Positions 35,681 through 47,711 are shown, counted from the first letter of the stretch. The stretch: DNA of 64,000 nucleotides from Jiella pacifica (GCF_010500815.1 NZ_JAAAMG010000003.1:1-64000), one strand, 5' to 3'. Numbers and translations: made by a program. Notes: generated from the sequence alone by a model not told the origin.

Positions 35681-36205
35681 ATGGGCGAGGAAGCGCGGCT
35701 CACCCTGGTTCTGGGCGGGGCGCGCTCCGGCAAGACGGCCTTTGCCGAAGGCCTCGTCGCCGGGAGCGGCCTCGAGCCGGTCTATGTCGCGACCGGCGAG
35801 GCCCATGACGACGAAATGGCGGACCGCATCGCCCGCCACCAGAGCGATCGCGGGCCGACCTGGCGGACCGTCGAAGCACCGCTCGACCTTGCCGGAACGC
35901 TGCGGCGCGAGGCGGCGGCCGGCCGTTTCCTCCTCGTCGATTGTCTCACGCTCTGGGTGACCAATCTGATGATGGCGGGGCGCAACGTCGATGAGGAAGC
36001 GGACGCGCTCGGCGCGGCTCTCGAAGCCGGGGTGGGCGGCCCGGTCCTCCTCGTTTCCAACGAGGTCGGACTCGGCATCGTGCCGGACAATGCCATGGCA
36101 CGGGCGTTTCGCGACCATGCCGGCCGGTTGCACCAGACGATCGCGGCGCTGGCGGGGACGGTGTATTTCGTCGCCGCCGGCCTGCCGCTGAAGATGAAGG
36201 GCTGA
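35681..36205 (+). CDS. cobU: Bifunctional adenosylcobinamide kinase / adenosylcobinamide-phosphate guanylyltransferase
   Basis: A 174-residue CobU (CobP in aerobic-pathway naming). The P-loop GGARSGKT is at residues 12-19, followed by [13 protein letters not shown], the guanylylated-His region [21 protein letters not shown] and [14 protein letters not shown]. It phosphorylates adenosylcobinamide and transfers GMP to it during nucleotide-loop assembly. Starts three bases after the cbtA stop. Confidence 0.95.
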   Translation: MGEEARLTLVLGGARSGKTAFAEGLVAGSGLEPVYVATGEAHDDEMADRIARHQSDRGPTWRTVEAPLDLAGTLRREAAAGRFLLVDCLTLWVTNLMMAGRNVDEEADALGAALEAGVGGPVLLVSNEVGLGIVPDNAMARAFRDHAGRLHQTIAALAGTVYFVAAGLPLKMKG

Positions 36206-36296
36206 GCAAAGCGCTCGGGCCCTTCGAACGATCCAAGACCGCAGCGACGGCGTCTCGCCGACGCGCTGCGGCACAACGCGATTCAAGGAGGCATCG

Positions 36297-37388
36297 ATGC
36301 CTGCACAGAAAATTCCCGCCACCGTCATCACCGGCTTTCTCGGGGCCGGCAAGACGACGCTGATCCGCAACCTCCTGCAGAACCCCGGCGGCCGCAGGAT
36401 CGCGCTGATCATCAACGAATTCGGCGATCTCGGCGTCGACGGCGACATCCTCAAGGGCTGCGGCATCGAGACCTGCAGCGAGGACGACGTCGTCGAGCTC
36501 AACAATGGCTGCATCTGCTGCACCGTCGCCGACGATTTCATCCCGGCGATGACCAGGCTGCTCGAACGCGACATCCTGCCCGACCACATCGTCATCGAGA
36601 CGTCCGGCCTGGCGCTGCCGCAGCCGCTGGTCGCCGCCTTCAACTGGCCGGAGGTGAAGACGAAGGTGACGGTCGACGGCGTCGTCACTGTCATCGACGC
36701 GCCGGCGGTGGCCGCCGGCCGGTTCGCCGACGACGAGGAAAAGGTCACCGCCCAGCGGGCCGCCGACGAAAGCCTCGACCACGACAACCCGCTCGAAGAA
36801 CTCTTCGAGGACCAGATCCGCGCCGCCGATCTCATCGTCCTCAACAAGGCCGATCTGATCGACAGGGACACTCTCGAAAGGGTGCGCAAGGAGACCGCCG
36901 CGGCGACGGCGCGGACGTTCAAGACCATCGCCGCCGAGAACGGCAAGCTGCCGGCCGACGTGCTGCTCGGTATTTCCGCCGGGACGGAGGATCTCATTGC
37001 CGACCGCAAGTCTCATCACGAGATCGAGCACGAGGGCGGCGAGGAGCACGATCATGACGAGTTTGAGAGCTTCGTCGCAGAGGCCGGGCCGCTTCGTGAC
37101 CAGACCGCTTTCGTCGAGGGGCTGAAAGCCCTGATCGGCGAGCACGACATCCTGCGGCTGAAGGGCTTTGCCGATGTTCCCGGCAAGCCGATGCGGCTCG
37201 TCGTCCAGGCCGTTGGCCAGCGCATCGAGACCTATTTCGACCGGCCCTGGGGCAAGGACGAGGCGCGGGCGACGCGGCTGGTCGTCATCGGCCTGCATGA
37301 CGGGCTGACGGAGGAGGTCTGCGACACGATCGCCCGGCGGATCGAAGCGCTCGCGGCCGGCGAAGGCGCCGCGCAGGCGGCGGAATAG
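36297..37388 (+). CDS. cobW: Cobalamin biosynthesis protein CobW (G3E GTPase, COG0523)
   Basis: A 363-residue metal-handling GTPase. GFLGAGKTT (residues 13-21) is the P-loop, the CxCC metal site is Cys72-Ile-Cys74-Cys75 in NNGCICCTVADDF, and VLNKADL is the guanine-recognition motif. A His/Glu-rich loop (SHHEIEHEGGEEHDHDEFES) can bind metal. The subgroup next to cobN is thought to deliver cobalt to the CobNST chelatase. GGAGG precedes the ATG; the stop is 12 bases before cobN. Confidence 0.95.
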   Translation: MPAQKIPATVITGFLGAGKTTLIRNLLQNPGGRRIALIINEFGDLGVDGDILKGCGIETCSEDDVVELNNGCICCTVADDFIPAMTRLLERDILPDHIVIETSGLALPQPLVAAFNWPEVKTKVTVDGVVTVIDAPAVAAGRFADDEEKVTAQRAADESLDHDNPLEELFEDQIRAADLIVLNKADLIDRDTLERVRKETAAATARTFKTIAAENGKLPADVLLGISAGTEDLIADRKSHHEIEHEGGEEHDHDEFESFVAEAGPLRDQTAFVEGLKALIGEHDILRLKGFADVPGKPMRLVVQAVGQRIETYFDRPWGKDEARATRLVVIGLHDGLTEEVCDTIARRIEALAAGEGAAQAAE

Positions 37389-37399
37389 GGGCCGGCGGC

Positions 37400-40300
37400 T
37401 TGCATCTTCTCCTCGCCCAGAAGGGCGCGATCGACGATGGCGGCGAGGCGGTGGATCTCGGCCAGTCGCCCGGCGACATCGTCTTTCTCTCCGCCGCCGA
37501 CACGGAGATTGCCGCGCTCGCCGCGGCGGCGCGGCGGCTTCGTCTCGGCGCGAGCGATCTGCGCCTCGCCAACCTGTTGCGGCTGAAGCATCCGATGTCG
37601 GTCGACACTTTTGTCGGGCGGACCCTTCGCCATGCGCGGCTGGTGGTCGTGCGGCTGCTCGGTGGGCAGGCCTACTGGCCCTACGGGCTCGACGCCCTGC
37701 TTGCCAACGCGCAAGCGACTGGCAGCAACCTCGCGGTGATCCCCGGCGACGACAAGCCGGATCCGGGGCTCGACGCCTATACGACCATCCCGCTGGGAGA
37801 GCGCGACCGGTTGTGGCGGTATCTCGTCGAGGGTGGCCCGGCCAATGCAGAGGGGTTTCTGCAGGGGTGTCGGGCGGTGCTGGGCGAGGGAGAATGGCCC
37901 GGGGAGGCGACACCGCTGTTGAAGGCGGGGGTGGTGGAACTGTGCGGAGAGGGGGGCGACGGCGACCTTCATCGCGGCGGCCGCGATTTGGATTGGATCC
38001 CGGGTCAAGCCCAGGATGACGAAACAGGTGACAAACCCCTCGCCGCCATCGTCTGCTACCGCGCGCTCGTCCAGAGCGGGCAGACGGAGCCGGTGGAGGC
38101 GCTGGCCAACGCCCTGTCCGAGCGCGGTCTCGACGTCCTGACCGTCTACGTCTCCAGCCTCAAGGACCCGGTCTCGATCGAGACCGCCCGCTCGCTCTTC
38201 GCCCGCCGCCAGCCTTCCGTCGTGATCAACCTCACCGGTTTTGCCGTCTCATCGCCATCCGCCGGCGCCGGGGCCGAGCGCGTGCCGACCGTCCTCGAAG
38301 AACACGGCGCCGTCGTCCTGCAGGCGGTGCTCGCCTCGGGCTCGCAGGAGGCCTGGCGGGACTCCAGCCAGGGTCTTTCCGCCCGCGATCTCGCCATGAG
38401 CATCGCACTGCCCGAGCTCGACGGGCGCATCCTGTCGCGCGCCGTCGCCTTCAAGTCGGCTGGCGAATGGGACGCGCTGACCGAGACCGACATCGTCGCC
38501 CACCGGCCCGTGTCGGACCGGGTCGGTTTCGTCGCCGAACTCGCGGCGCGCTGGGCGCGGCTGCGCAACAAGGCGAATGGCGACAAGCGCGTCGCCATCC
38601 TGCTCGCCAACTATCCGAACCGCGACGGGCGGCTCGGCAACGGCGTCGGTCTCGATACGCCGGCCGGCACGGTCGAGGTGCTGAAGGCGATGCGAGGGGC
38701 GGGGTACCCTGTCGCCGACGTCCCGGCGGACGGCAACGCATTGATCGCTCATCTGACGGCCGGTCCAACCAATGCCGGAATGGCTGCCCGTGAGGTGCGT
38801 GAGACGATGCCGCTTGATGCCTATCAGGCGTTTTTCGGTCGGCTTCCGGAGGCTGTGAGAGCCGCCGTGCTGGAGCGCTGGGGCCCCCCGGAGCGTGATC
38901 CTTTCATCGTGGACGCAAATGGTAAGCCGGCTTTTGCGCTGCCGTTGGCCCGTTTCGGCGAGACGCTGGTCGGCATTCAGCCGGCGAGAGGCTACAACAT
39001 CGATCCCAAGGAGACCTACCACTCCCCCGATCTCGTGCCGCCGCACAACTATCTGGCGCTCTACGCCTTCCTGCGCGACGTCTACGACGCCGACGCGGTG
39101 GTCCACATGGGCAAGCACGGCAATCTCGAATGGCTGCCGGGCAAGGCGCTTGCGCTGTCGGAAAGCTGCTTCCCCGAGGCCGTCTTCGGCCCGCTGCCGC
39201 ATCTCTATCCCTTCATCGTCAACGATCCGGGCGAGGGGACGCAGGCCAAGCGCCGGACCTCGGCCGTCATCATCGATCACCTGACGCCGCCGCTGACCCG
39301 GGCCGAGACCTACGGCCCGCTGAAGGACCTAGAGGCGCTGGTCGACGAATATTACGAGGCCTCCGGCGGCGATCCCCGCCGGGTGACGCTTCTGAAGACC
39401 GAGATCCTCGACCTCGTCCGCGACATCGGCCTCGACCACGACGCGGGGATTGCCGAAGGAGAGGGTGACGAGACGGCCTTGACCAAGCTCGACGCCTATC
39501 TCTGCGAACTCAAGGAGATGCAGATCCGCGACGGGCTGCACGTCTTCGGCGTCGCGCCGGAGGGGCGGCTGCTGACGGATCTCGTGGTGGCGCTTGCCCG
39601 TTTGCCACGAGGCAGCGAGCCGGGGGATGCGTCGCTGATCCGGGCGGTGGCGGAGGATCTGGGGCTGTCCGTCTTGTCCGACGATCAAGGCGGCGGTGGG
39701 CACCTCTTCGCTTCTTCGGAGGTCGGTGGCGGGACAGAGGGGGGCGCCAAAGGGCGCGGCGTAGGCCGAGCGAGTTCTTTCGACCCGCTGGACTGCGACA
39801 TGGCGGCGCCATGGGCAGGTCCTCGTCCACAGGTACTTGCAGATCTGTCCACAGCATCCTGGCGAACTGCCGGCGATGTCGTCGAACGGTTGGAAATGCT
39901 CGCCTCGGAGTTTCTCGACGGTAATCTTCCACAGGATATCCACTGGAGGTCCACCGCGCCGGTGCTCGAAGCCATCGCATCGAGCCTGCGGCCGGCCGTC
40001 ACCTCCTCCGGCCCGGCCGAGATCGCCGGCCTCCTCGCCGGCCTTGCCGGCCGTTTCGTCGCGCCCGGGCCTTCCGGCGCACCGACGCGAGGGCGGCCGG
40101 ACGCGCTGCCCACCGGCCGGAACTTCTTTTCTGTCGACACCCGCGCCGTGCCGACCGAGACCGCCTATCGGCTCGGCAAAAAGTCGGCCGAACTCCTCGT
40201 CACTCGCCACCTGCAGGACCATGGCGAATGGCCGACGTCGCTGGGGCTCACCGCCTGGGGCACCTCCAACATGCGCACCGGCGGCGACGACATCGCCCAG

Positions 40301-41294
40301 GCCTTGGCGCTGATCGGGGCGAAGCCGGTCTGGGACCGGGCGTCCCGCCGGGTCACCGGCTACGAGATCGTCACTCTGGCCGAACTCGGCCGGCCGCGGG
40401 TCGACGTCACCTTGCGCATCTCCGGCTTCTTCCGCGACGCCTTTCCGGACCAGATCGCGCTCTACGACCGGGCGATCCGGGCCATCGGCGCCTTGGATGA
40501 GGACGCGAGCGACAATCCGATCGCCGCGCGCATGCGGGCCGACAAGACCGCTCTGATCGAAGCGGGGACCGACGCGGCCGAGGCGGACCGACGCGCCGGC
40601 TTCCGGGTCTTCGGCTCGAAGCCGGGCGCCTACGGCGCCGGGCTGCAGGCGCTGATCGACGAAAAGGGCTGGGACGACAAGACCGATCTCGCGGAGAGCT
40701 ATCTCGTCTGGGGCTCCTACGCCTACGGGGCCGACGCGGAAGGCGAGGCCGAGCGGAAGACGTTCGAGACGCGGCTTTCCGGCATCGAGGCGGTGGTCCA
40801 GAACCAGGACAACCGCGAACACGACCTGCTCGATTCCGACGACTACTACCAGTTCGAGGGCGGCATGACGGCGGCGGTCGAGCATCTCTCCGGAACGCGG
40901 CCGGTGGTCTACCACAACGACCATTCGCGGCCGGAGCGCCCGGTGGTGCGGACTCTGGAAGAAGAGATCGGCCGGGTGGTCCGGGCGCGGGTCGTCAACC
41001 CGAAATGGATCGCCGGCGTCATGCGCCATGGCTACAAGGGCGCCTTCGAGATCGCCGCGACGGTGGACTACATGTTCGCCTTTGCCGCGACGACCGGAGC
41101 GGTGCGCGACCATCACTTCGAGGCCGCCTGGAACGCCTTCCTCATGGACGACCGGGTCCGCGATTTTCTCGAAGCGAACAACGCGGCGGCGCTCGCCGAA
41201 ATCCGCGACCGGTTTGCCGAGGCGATCGAGCGGGGGCTGTGGACGCCGCGGTCCAATTCCGCCCGTGCCGAGCTGCAGGCCAAAGGAGCATCTC

Positions 41295-41308
<14 letters not shown>
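37400..41308 (+). CDS. cobN: Cobaltochelatase subunit CobN, with two in-frame insertions
   Basis: A 1302-residue large subunit of the ATP-dependent chelatase that inserts cobalt into hydrogenobyrinic acid a,c-diamide, acting with CobS and CobT (not in this window). Conserved regions are intact: YGLDALLANA, ILLANYPNRDGRLGNGVGLDTP, YNIDPKETYHSPDLVPPHNYLA, VHMGKHGNLEWLPGK, PFIVNDPGEGTQAKRR, WGTSNMRTGGDDIAQAL and NPKWIAGVMRHGYKGAFEIA. The start is TTG at 37400 with AGGGG upstream. Two stretches look foreign: about 37944-38036 (including DWIPGQAQDD) and about 39670-39778 (Gly/Ser-rich, before FDPLDCDMAAPW). Both keep frame and probably extend surface loops. Confidence 0.95.
37993..38021. repeat. 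Short palindromic repeat embedded in the cobN coding sequence
   Basis: The stretch ttggatcccgggt..caagcccaggatgacg forms an imperfect dyad (ATCCCGGG against CCCAGGAT) and has the form of the dispersed palindromic unit common in alphaproteobacterial intergenic DNA. Its other strand reads GTCATCCTGGGCTTGACCCG. Read in the cobN frame it gives DWIPGQAQDDE. The related copy at 602-625 is intergenic. Confidence 0.65.
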
Positions 41309-43254
<1,946 letters not shown>

Positions 43255-43291
43255 TACGGCGACGTCGCGCAGGATGAGGTTTTCGCCGAGG

Positions 43292-44350
43292 CTACTCCGG
43301 GGCGAGCGACAGCTTCTCCAGGAGGTCGAGTGCCGTGCGGGTCGAGGCGGCGGCGGCCATGGCCATCTGCGGCAGGATCATCCATTCCAGCGACCAGGCG
43401 GCACCCGAGCGCTCGTTCTCGTGGACGAGCGCCTGGTGCATGCCGGAAACGAGGGTGGCGTTGAACCGGGCCAGCGTCACCAGGAGTTCGGCGCCGACCG
43501 GATTGTTCTTGTGCGGCATCGCCGAGGAGCCACCGCCGCCGGTGAGTTGCAATTCGCCGACCTCGTTCTGCAGCGACAGCACCGCGTCCTGACCGAACTT
43601 GCCGAGTGCCCCGGTGATCAGCGAGAACCAGTCTGCCACTTCGACGAGGCCGTCCCGCTCGGAATGCAGCGAGGACGGCGCGGCGTGGAGGCCGAGGCGC
43701 GCTGCGACGGAACTGGCGATCTGGTCGGCCTTCTCGCCGAAGCCGGTTCTGTCGCCGACGGCGCCGCCGATCCGCAGGGCGAAGGCATGCGGCGCGATCG
43801 CCTCGCGCTTCAGGCGGCAGCGCACCAGCGGATCGGTCCAGGCGGCGAGCTTGCGGGAAAACCGCGTCTCCTTCGCCGCCTGCATGCGGGTATGGGCCAT
43901 CACCCGCCGCTCGCCCGATTCGAGGCTCCAGCCGGCGAAGGCGTCGGTGAGCGCCGCCAGCCGCCGGTCGAGGACCAGCGAGACGCCCTGCATGCGCATG
44001 GCGAGCGAGGCGTCGATCACGTCCTGGCTGGTCGCGCCCTTGTGCAGCGCCCTGGCGGCGGCGTCGTCCAGCCCGGCGCGCAGTTGCTTCAGGAGGCTCG
44101 GCACCACGACGCCATCTTGCGCCGTTCCCGCGGCGAGCGCCGCGAGATCCGGCGCGAACTCGGCCGTGCGGGCCCGAATGGATTCGAGTTCGGCACTCTC
44201 GACGAGGCCGAACTCAGCCTCTGCCTCCGCCAGCGCCACTTCAAACGCGACCATCGCTTCGATGTCCGCGGCCGCGGTGAAATAGCTGGCGATCTCCTCG
44301 TCGCCGAACAGCGAGCCGAGGAACGGGTGGGTGAAGACCGACGCCGTCAA
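43292..44350 (-). CDS. pcaB: 3-carboxy-cis,cis-muconate cycloisomerase
   Basis: A 352-residue member of the fumarase/aspartase superfamily in the protocatechuate branch of the beta-ketoadipate pathway, converting carboxymuconate to carboxymuconolactone. HKGATSQDVIDASLAMRM and the superfamily signature GGGGSSAMPHKNNP are visible. It is shorter than ~450-residue homologues because the C-terminal domain is small, as in several rhizobial PcaB. Its ATG overlaps the pcaD stop (ATGA). The pcaCHG genes and regulator pcaQ are not in the window. Confidence 0.92.
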   Translation of the reverse strand: MTASVFTHPFLGSLFGDEEIASYFTAAADIEAMVAFEVALAEAEAEFGLVESAELESIRARTAEFAPDLAALAAGTAQDGVVVPSLLKQLRAGLDDAAARALHKGATSQDVIDASLAMRMQGVSLVLDRRLAALTDAFAGWSLESGERRVMAHTRMQAAKETRFSRKLAAWTDPLVRCRLKREAIAPHAFALRIGGAVGDRTGFGEKADQIASSVAARLGLHAAPSSLHSERDGLVEVADWFSLITGALGKFGQDAVLSLQNEVGELQLTGGGGSSAMPHKNNPVGAELLVTLARFNATLVSGMHQALVHENERSGAAWSLEWMILPQMAMAAAASTRTALDLLEKLSLAPE

Positions 44351-45153
44351 CGCGGCGCGTCCTGGCCGAAGATCGCGTCGGCAAAATCACCGAGCAGCCG
44401 GGCCGTCGTCTCCGGCCGTTCGATACAGGGCAGGTGTCCGGCGCCTTCGACGATCTCGAACCGCGCGCCGACGATGAGATCGGCGCAGGCCTTGACGAGA
44501 TCCGGAGGCGTCGAGCCGTCCTGATCGCCGACGATGCACAGAGTCGGGACCTCGAGGTTGCGGACCGTCTCGGTATGGTCGGTATCGCGCAGTGCGGCGC
44601 AGGAGCCGAGATAGCCCGCGACGGGCGAATTCACCAGCATGTTGGAATAGCCCACGAAGGCGGGATTGCCCCCGCTGCGGAAGGCGGGGGTGAACCAGCG
44701 CGTCAGGATCTGATCGGCGATCGCGGCGATCCCGTCCTTCCCGATCGCGTCGATCCGCCCGTTCCAACTCGCCGCATCGCCGATCTTGTGGGCGGTGTCC
44801 ATCAGGACGAGACCGGCGAGGCGGTTCTGGTCGATCGCGGCGAGGCCGAGGGCGATCTGGCCGCCGATCGACAGGCCGACGACGAGAGCCTGCGCGACGC
44901 CGTAATGGTCGAGAAGCGCCAGGAGATCGGCCGAATGGTCCTCCATGCGGTAGGGCGCGGGCGGCACCTCGGAGAGACCGTGGCCGCGCTTGTCGTAGCG
45001 GATGACCCGGTAGCGGCCCGCGAGCTTCGGGACGACGTCGTCCCAGATACGATAGTCGGTGCCGAGCGAATTGATCAGGACGAGGGTCGGGGCTGCCTCG
45101 GGCCCCTCGGCCTTGTGATGGATGACGATGTCGTCGAAGCGATCGAAGGGCAT
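44347..45153 (-). CDS. pcaD: 3-oxoadipate enol-lactonase
   Basis: A 268-residue alpha/beta hydrolase that opens beta-ketoadipate enol-lactone. The oxyanion region LINSLGTDYRIWDDV, YDKRGHGLSEVP, nucleophile Ser95 in VVGLSIGGQIA, CIVGDQDGSTP (acid) and GAGHLPCIE (His) are all present. First gene of pcaD-pcaB, divergent from a sugar kinase across 168 bases. Confidence 0.93.
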   Translation of the reverse strand: MPFDRFDDIVIHHKAEGPEAAPTLVLINSLGTDYRIWDDVVPKLAGRYRVIRYDKRGHGLSEVPPAPYRMEDHSADLLALLDHYGVAQALVVGLSIGGQIALGLAAIDQNRLAGLVLMDTAHKIGDAASWNGRIDAIGKDGIAAIADQILTRWFTPAFRSGGNPAFVGYSNMLVNSPVAGYLGSCAALRDTDHTETVRNLEVPTLCIVGDQDGSTPPDLVKACADLIVGARFEIVEGAGHLPCIERPETTARLLGDFADAIFGQDAPR

Positions 45154-45321
45154 TGCCTGGTCCCGGCTCGGTCTCGGTTGCCCGGCATCATAGGGGTCGC
45201 GGGCGGCGAAGGAAGGCCCCGACGCCGCGCGCCGCTCTTTTCCGCCGGCGGCGCATGCCGCTCTTTTCCGAATGCCTCATTCCTGCTAGCCGCTGTTGCA
45301 TCACCCAAGGGAGGATCGTGG

Positions 45322-46272
45322 ATGTTTCTCAGCTGCGGAGATTGCCTGTTCGATCTGTTCGCCGTCCCGCAGGAGGACGTATCCACCATCGCCCTGTCCG
45401 GGCGGATCGGCGGATCGCCCCTCAACGTGGCGCTGGGGCTCGCGCGGCTCGGCCACCACGCCGGCTATTTCACCAAGATGTCGGGCGATCTGTTCGGCGA
45501 GAAGATCCGCGCCTTCATGGAGCGCGAGGCGATCGACCAGCGCTTCCTGATCCCCACCGACCGCCAGACGACGCTCGCCATGGTTTCGCTCGCGCCGGAC
45601 GGCTCGGCGAGCTACGCCTTCTACATCGAGGGGACGGCCGACCGGTCGATCGAGCCCGAGGAGGTGCCGCAGTCGCTCCCCGCCGAGGTCGAGGTCGTCC
45701 ATGTCGCCTCCTATTCGACGGTGACCGAGCCGACGGCATCGGCTCTCCTGCAGCTGGTCAGGCAGGAAGCGCCGAACCGTTTCATTTCCTACGATCCGAA
45801 CATCCGCGCCTCGATCGAGCCCGACCTCGACGTCTGGCGGGCGAAGGTCGCAGAACTCGTGCCCCTGGCGGGCCTGGTGAAGGCCAGCGAGGAAGACATC
45901 GCCCAGCTCTATCCCGGCCGCGCCGTCGACAGCGTCGTCGGCGAGTGGATTTCGGCCGGGGCCGAGATCGCCGTCGTCACCCTGGGCGAGCACGGCGCGA
46001 TCGCCGCGACGAGCCGGGGCGAGACGGCGAAGGTGGCGGGCCGCGCGGTCACGGTGGTCGACACGGTGGGCGCGGGCGACACCTTCCAGGCCGCGCTGCT
46101 GGCGGGCCTGAAGGAGCGCGGCGCTTTGTCACGCGCTGCGATCGCCGGCTTCGCGCGATCGGATGTCGAGGAGCTCGTCGGTTTCGCCGTCAGGGCGGCA
46201 GCCGTCACCTGCACGCGCAAGGGGGCGGATCTGCCCCGGCGCGCCGAACTGGGGCTTGCGCCGCTCGTTTGA
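45322..46272 (+). CDS. PfkB-family carbohydrate kinase (fructokinase-like)
   Basis: A 316-residue ribokinase-fold kinase. An N-terminal FLSCGDCLFDLF strand leads to the substrate motif GGSPLNVALGLARLG, with the PfkB signature 2 DTVGAGDTFQAALLAG near residue 253 containing the catalytic Asp. Fructokinases and 2-keto-3-deoxygluconate kinases share this pattern; the substrate cannot be settled from sequence. Strong ribosome site (GGGAGG) before the ATG. A single gene ended by a hairpin terminator at 46337. Confidence 0.9.
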   Translation: MFLSCGDCLFDLFAVPQEDVSTIALSGRIGGSPLNVALGLARLGHHAGYFTKMSGDLFGEKIRAFMEREAIDQRFLIPTDRQTTLAMVSLAPDGSASYAFYIEGTADRSIEPEEVPQSLPAEVEVVHVASYSTVTEPTASALLQLVRQEAPNRFISYDPNIRASIEPDLDVWRAKVAELVPLAGLVKASEEDIAQLYPGRAVDSVVGEWISAGAEIAVVTLGEHGAIAATSRGETAKVAGRAVTVVDTVGAGDTFQAALLAGLKERGALSRAAIAGFARSDVEELVGFAVRAAAVTCTRKGADLPRRAELGLAPLV

Positions 46273-46336
46273 CTCGCAACGGCGGAGCGCGGGCAATCCT
46301 TCGGACCGGCGCCGGAAATTTCCAAAGATCGACGCG

Positions 46337-46371
46337 AAAAGGGCCGACGGATGCGATCCGCCGGCCCTTTT
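46337..46371. terminator. Bidirectional hairpin terminator
   Basis: AAAAGGGCCG pairs with CGGCCCTTTT around a GC-rich inner stem. It has A-tract and T-tract ends on the two sides, so it can serve both the sugar kinase (+) and the convergent outer-membrane protein gene (-). Confidence 0.8.
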
Positions 46372-46414
46372 GCGTGTCCAAGAGAGGCGAGCGGCCCCGG
46401 CCGCCCGGATCGTC

Positions 46415-47197
46415 TTAGTTGAAGTGGTAGGACGCCTTGGCCCAGACCGTGTGGAAGTCGAGGTCTTCGTTGCTCGAATCGGTCGTGTACTTGATCGTCT
46501 GACCCGCATTCGGTCCGGTGCCGGTGCCGGTCACGGACTGCTCGTTCGAGCCGAGGTTGGTGTAGAGATACTCGACGCCGAAGGAGAGGTTCTGCGTCGC
46601 CATCACGTCGACGCCCGCGCCGACCGAATAGCCGATGTCGGCATCGTCGCCGTTGTTGTCGAAGTCGTAGTTGGCGATGTTCGGCGCCGAGATGTCGTTG
46701 TCAACGCCGGCATAGGCGAGACCGCCCGAACCGTAGACGAGGACGCTGTCGAAGGCATAGCCGAGGCGGCCGCGCACGGTACCGAGATAGTTGATGTCGC
46801 TGTTCGAGTTGAACTCAGCGCCGCCCGGCGTGGTGTAGGAGCGGTTCGTCTCGGCATCGATGTAGTTGATGTCCGCGACGGCGCCGACGACGACGTTGTT
46901 CTGGAACTGGTAGTCGTAGCCGATATGACCGCCGCCGATGAAGCCGGCATTGTCGTCGTCGTCGAATACGCCGCTGCCGAGCACCGGATTGCTGGTGTTG
47001 AAGTTGGCGCCGTTATCGCTGTTGCCGAAGGCGACGCCGGCCTGAACACCGAGATTGAGGCCGGTCCAGGTGGTCGTCTCGGAGATCGGCTCGTAGGCCA
47101 CCGGCGCCGGTGCCGGCGGCTCGGGGACGAGGACGTCCGCGGCCATGGCCGGGGTGGAAAGCGCTGCGGTGGCGAGAAGCAGGGCAAGGCGTTTCAT
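46415..47197 (-). CDS. Outer-membrane beta-barrel protein, Omp25/Omp31 family
   Basis: A 260-residue precursor. The signal peptide is MKRLALLLATAALSTPAMA, followed by a proline-rich linker (VPEPPAPAPVAYEP) and an eight-strand barrel: TWTGLNLGVQAGVAFG, GFIGGGHIGYDYQF, VVGAVADINYI, VRGRLGYAFDSVLVYGSGGLAYA and GVEYLYTNLG. The final strand ends FHTVWAKASYHFN with the terminal aromatic typical of barrels. This family is abundant in rhizobial and Brucella outer membranes. GGAG precedes the ATG by eight bases. A perfect dyad lies 66-84 bases upstream. Confidence 0.93.
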   Translation of the reverse strand: MKRLALLLATAALSTPAMAADVLVPEPPAPAPVAYEPISETTTWTGLNLGVQAGVAFGNSDNGANFNTSNPVLGSGVFDDDDNAGFIGGGHIGYDYQFQNNVVVGAVADINYIDAETNRSYTTPGGAEFNSNSDINYLGTVRGRLGYAFDSVLVYGSGGLAYAGVDNDISAPNIANYDFDNNGDDADIGYSVGAGVDVMATQNLSFGVEYLYTNLGSNEQSVTGTGTGPNAGQTIKYTTDSSNEDLDFHTVWAKASYHFN

Positions 47198-47711
47198 GCG
47201 TATGTCTCCTTTGTCGCTTGTCGCGACGCATTGGCAGGGGCAAGGCCGCCTGCACGTGACGGATTCGGATCACATCCGAATTCGAGACAGATCCCTGATC
47301 GGTTGAGTTGGCTGAAAGATGGCAGGAATACGGTCATATTCTTCCTGTTGCCGATCCGCCGCACCCCCTCCGAGGCCGTCTCGTTAATGACCCATTCATG
47401 ATCCCAAACCTTTGAGAAACGACTAAAATTTAAACTTAATAAAAATTTCCGCAAATTCTGGAGGGGTTTACGACTGTGGCGAAACTGTGAAGATAATATT
47501 CCCAAAGGGAAGGTTGTATCCGGGGAGGCGATCTCAAGCGCGGTGGCGCCTCGGTACACCGTCGCTTCGCGGTGCCTCGTTTGCGGCGTCTCGGGGGAAC
47601 GTGGAACAGTTTGGATTCGTTCTCATCTCGATTGCCAAGCCGGCGCCGGTCCCGATATGGTCGCGGTGGGTGCCGGGACAATCGGACCATGCGACCTGAA
47701 AGGGAGGAAAG
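47198..47711. other. 514-base intergenic region between the omp gene and cytochrome c
   Basis: Divergent regulatory region without a convincing gene. The centre (about 47400-47510) is unusually A/T-rich for this genome and likely contains promoters for both flanking genes. The 8-bp dyad at 47263-47281 is described separately. Confidence 0.55.
47263..47281. promoter_or_regulatory. Perfect 8-bp inverted repeat with 3-base spacer upstream of omp
   Basis: ATTCGGAT (47263-47270), spacer CAC, ATCCGAAT (47274-47281). The arms are exact complements. The position, 66-84 bases before the omp start codon, suits either an operator near the promoter or a 5' untranslated hairpin. Confidence 0.5.

Noticed and set aside
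34445-37009. Minus-strand open frame of about 854 codons opposite the riboswitch, cbtAB, cobU and cobW
   Set aside because: It runs antisense to five well-supported features and its translation is Arg/Ala/Gly/Ser-rich without domains; it is a shadow of GC-rich codons.
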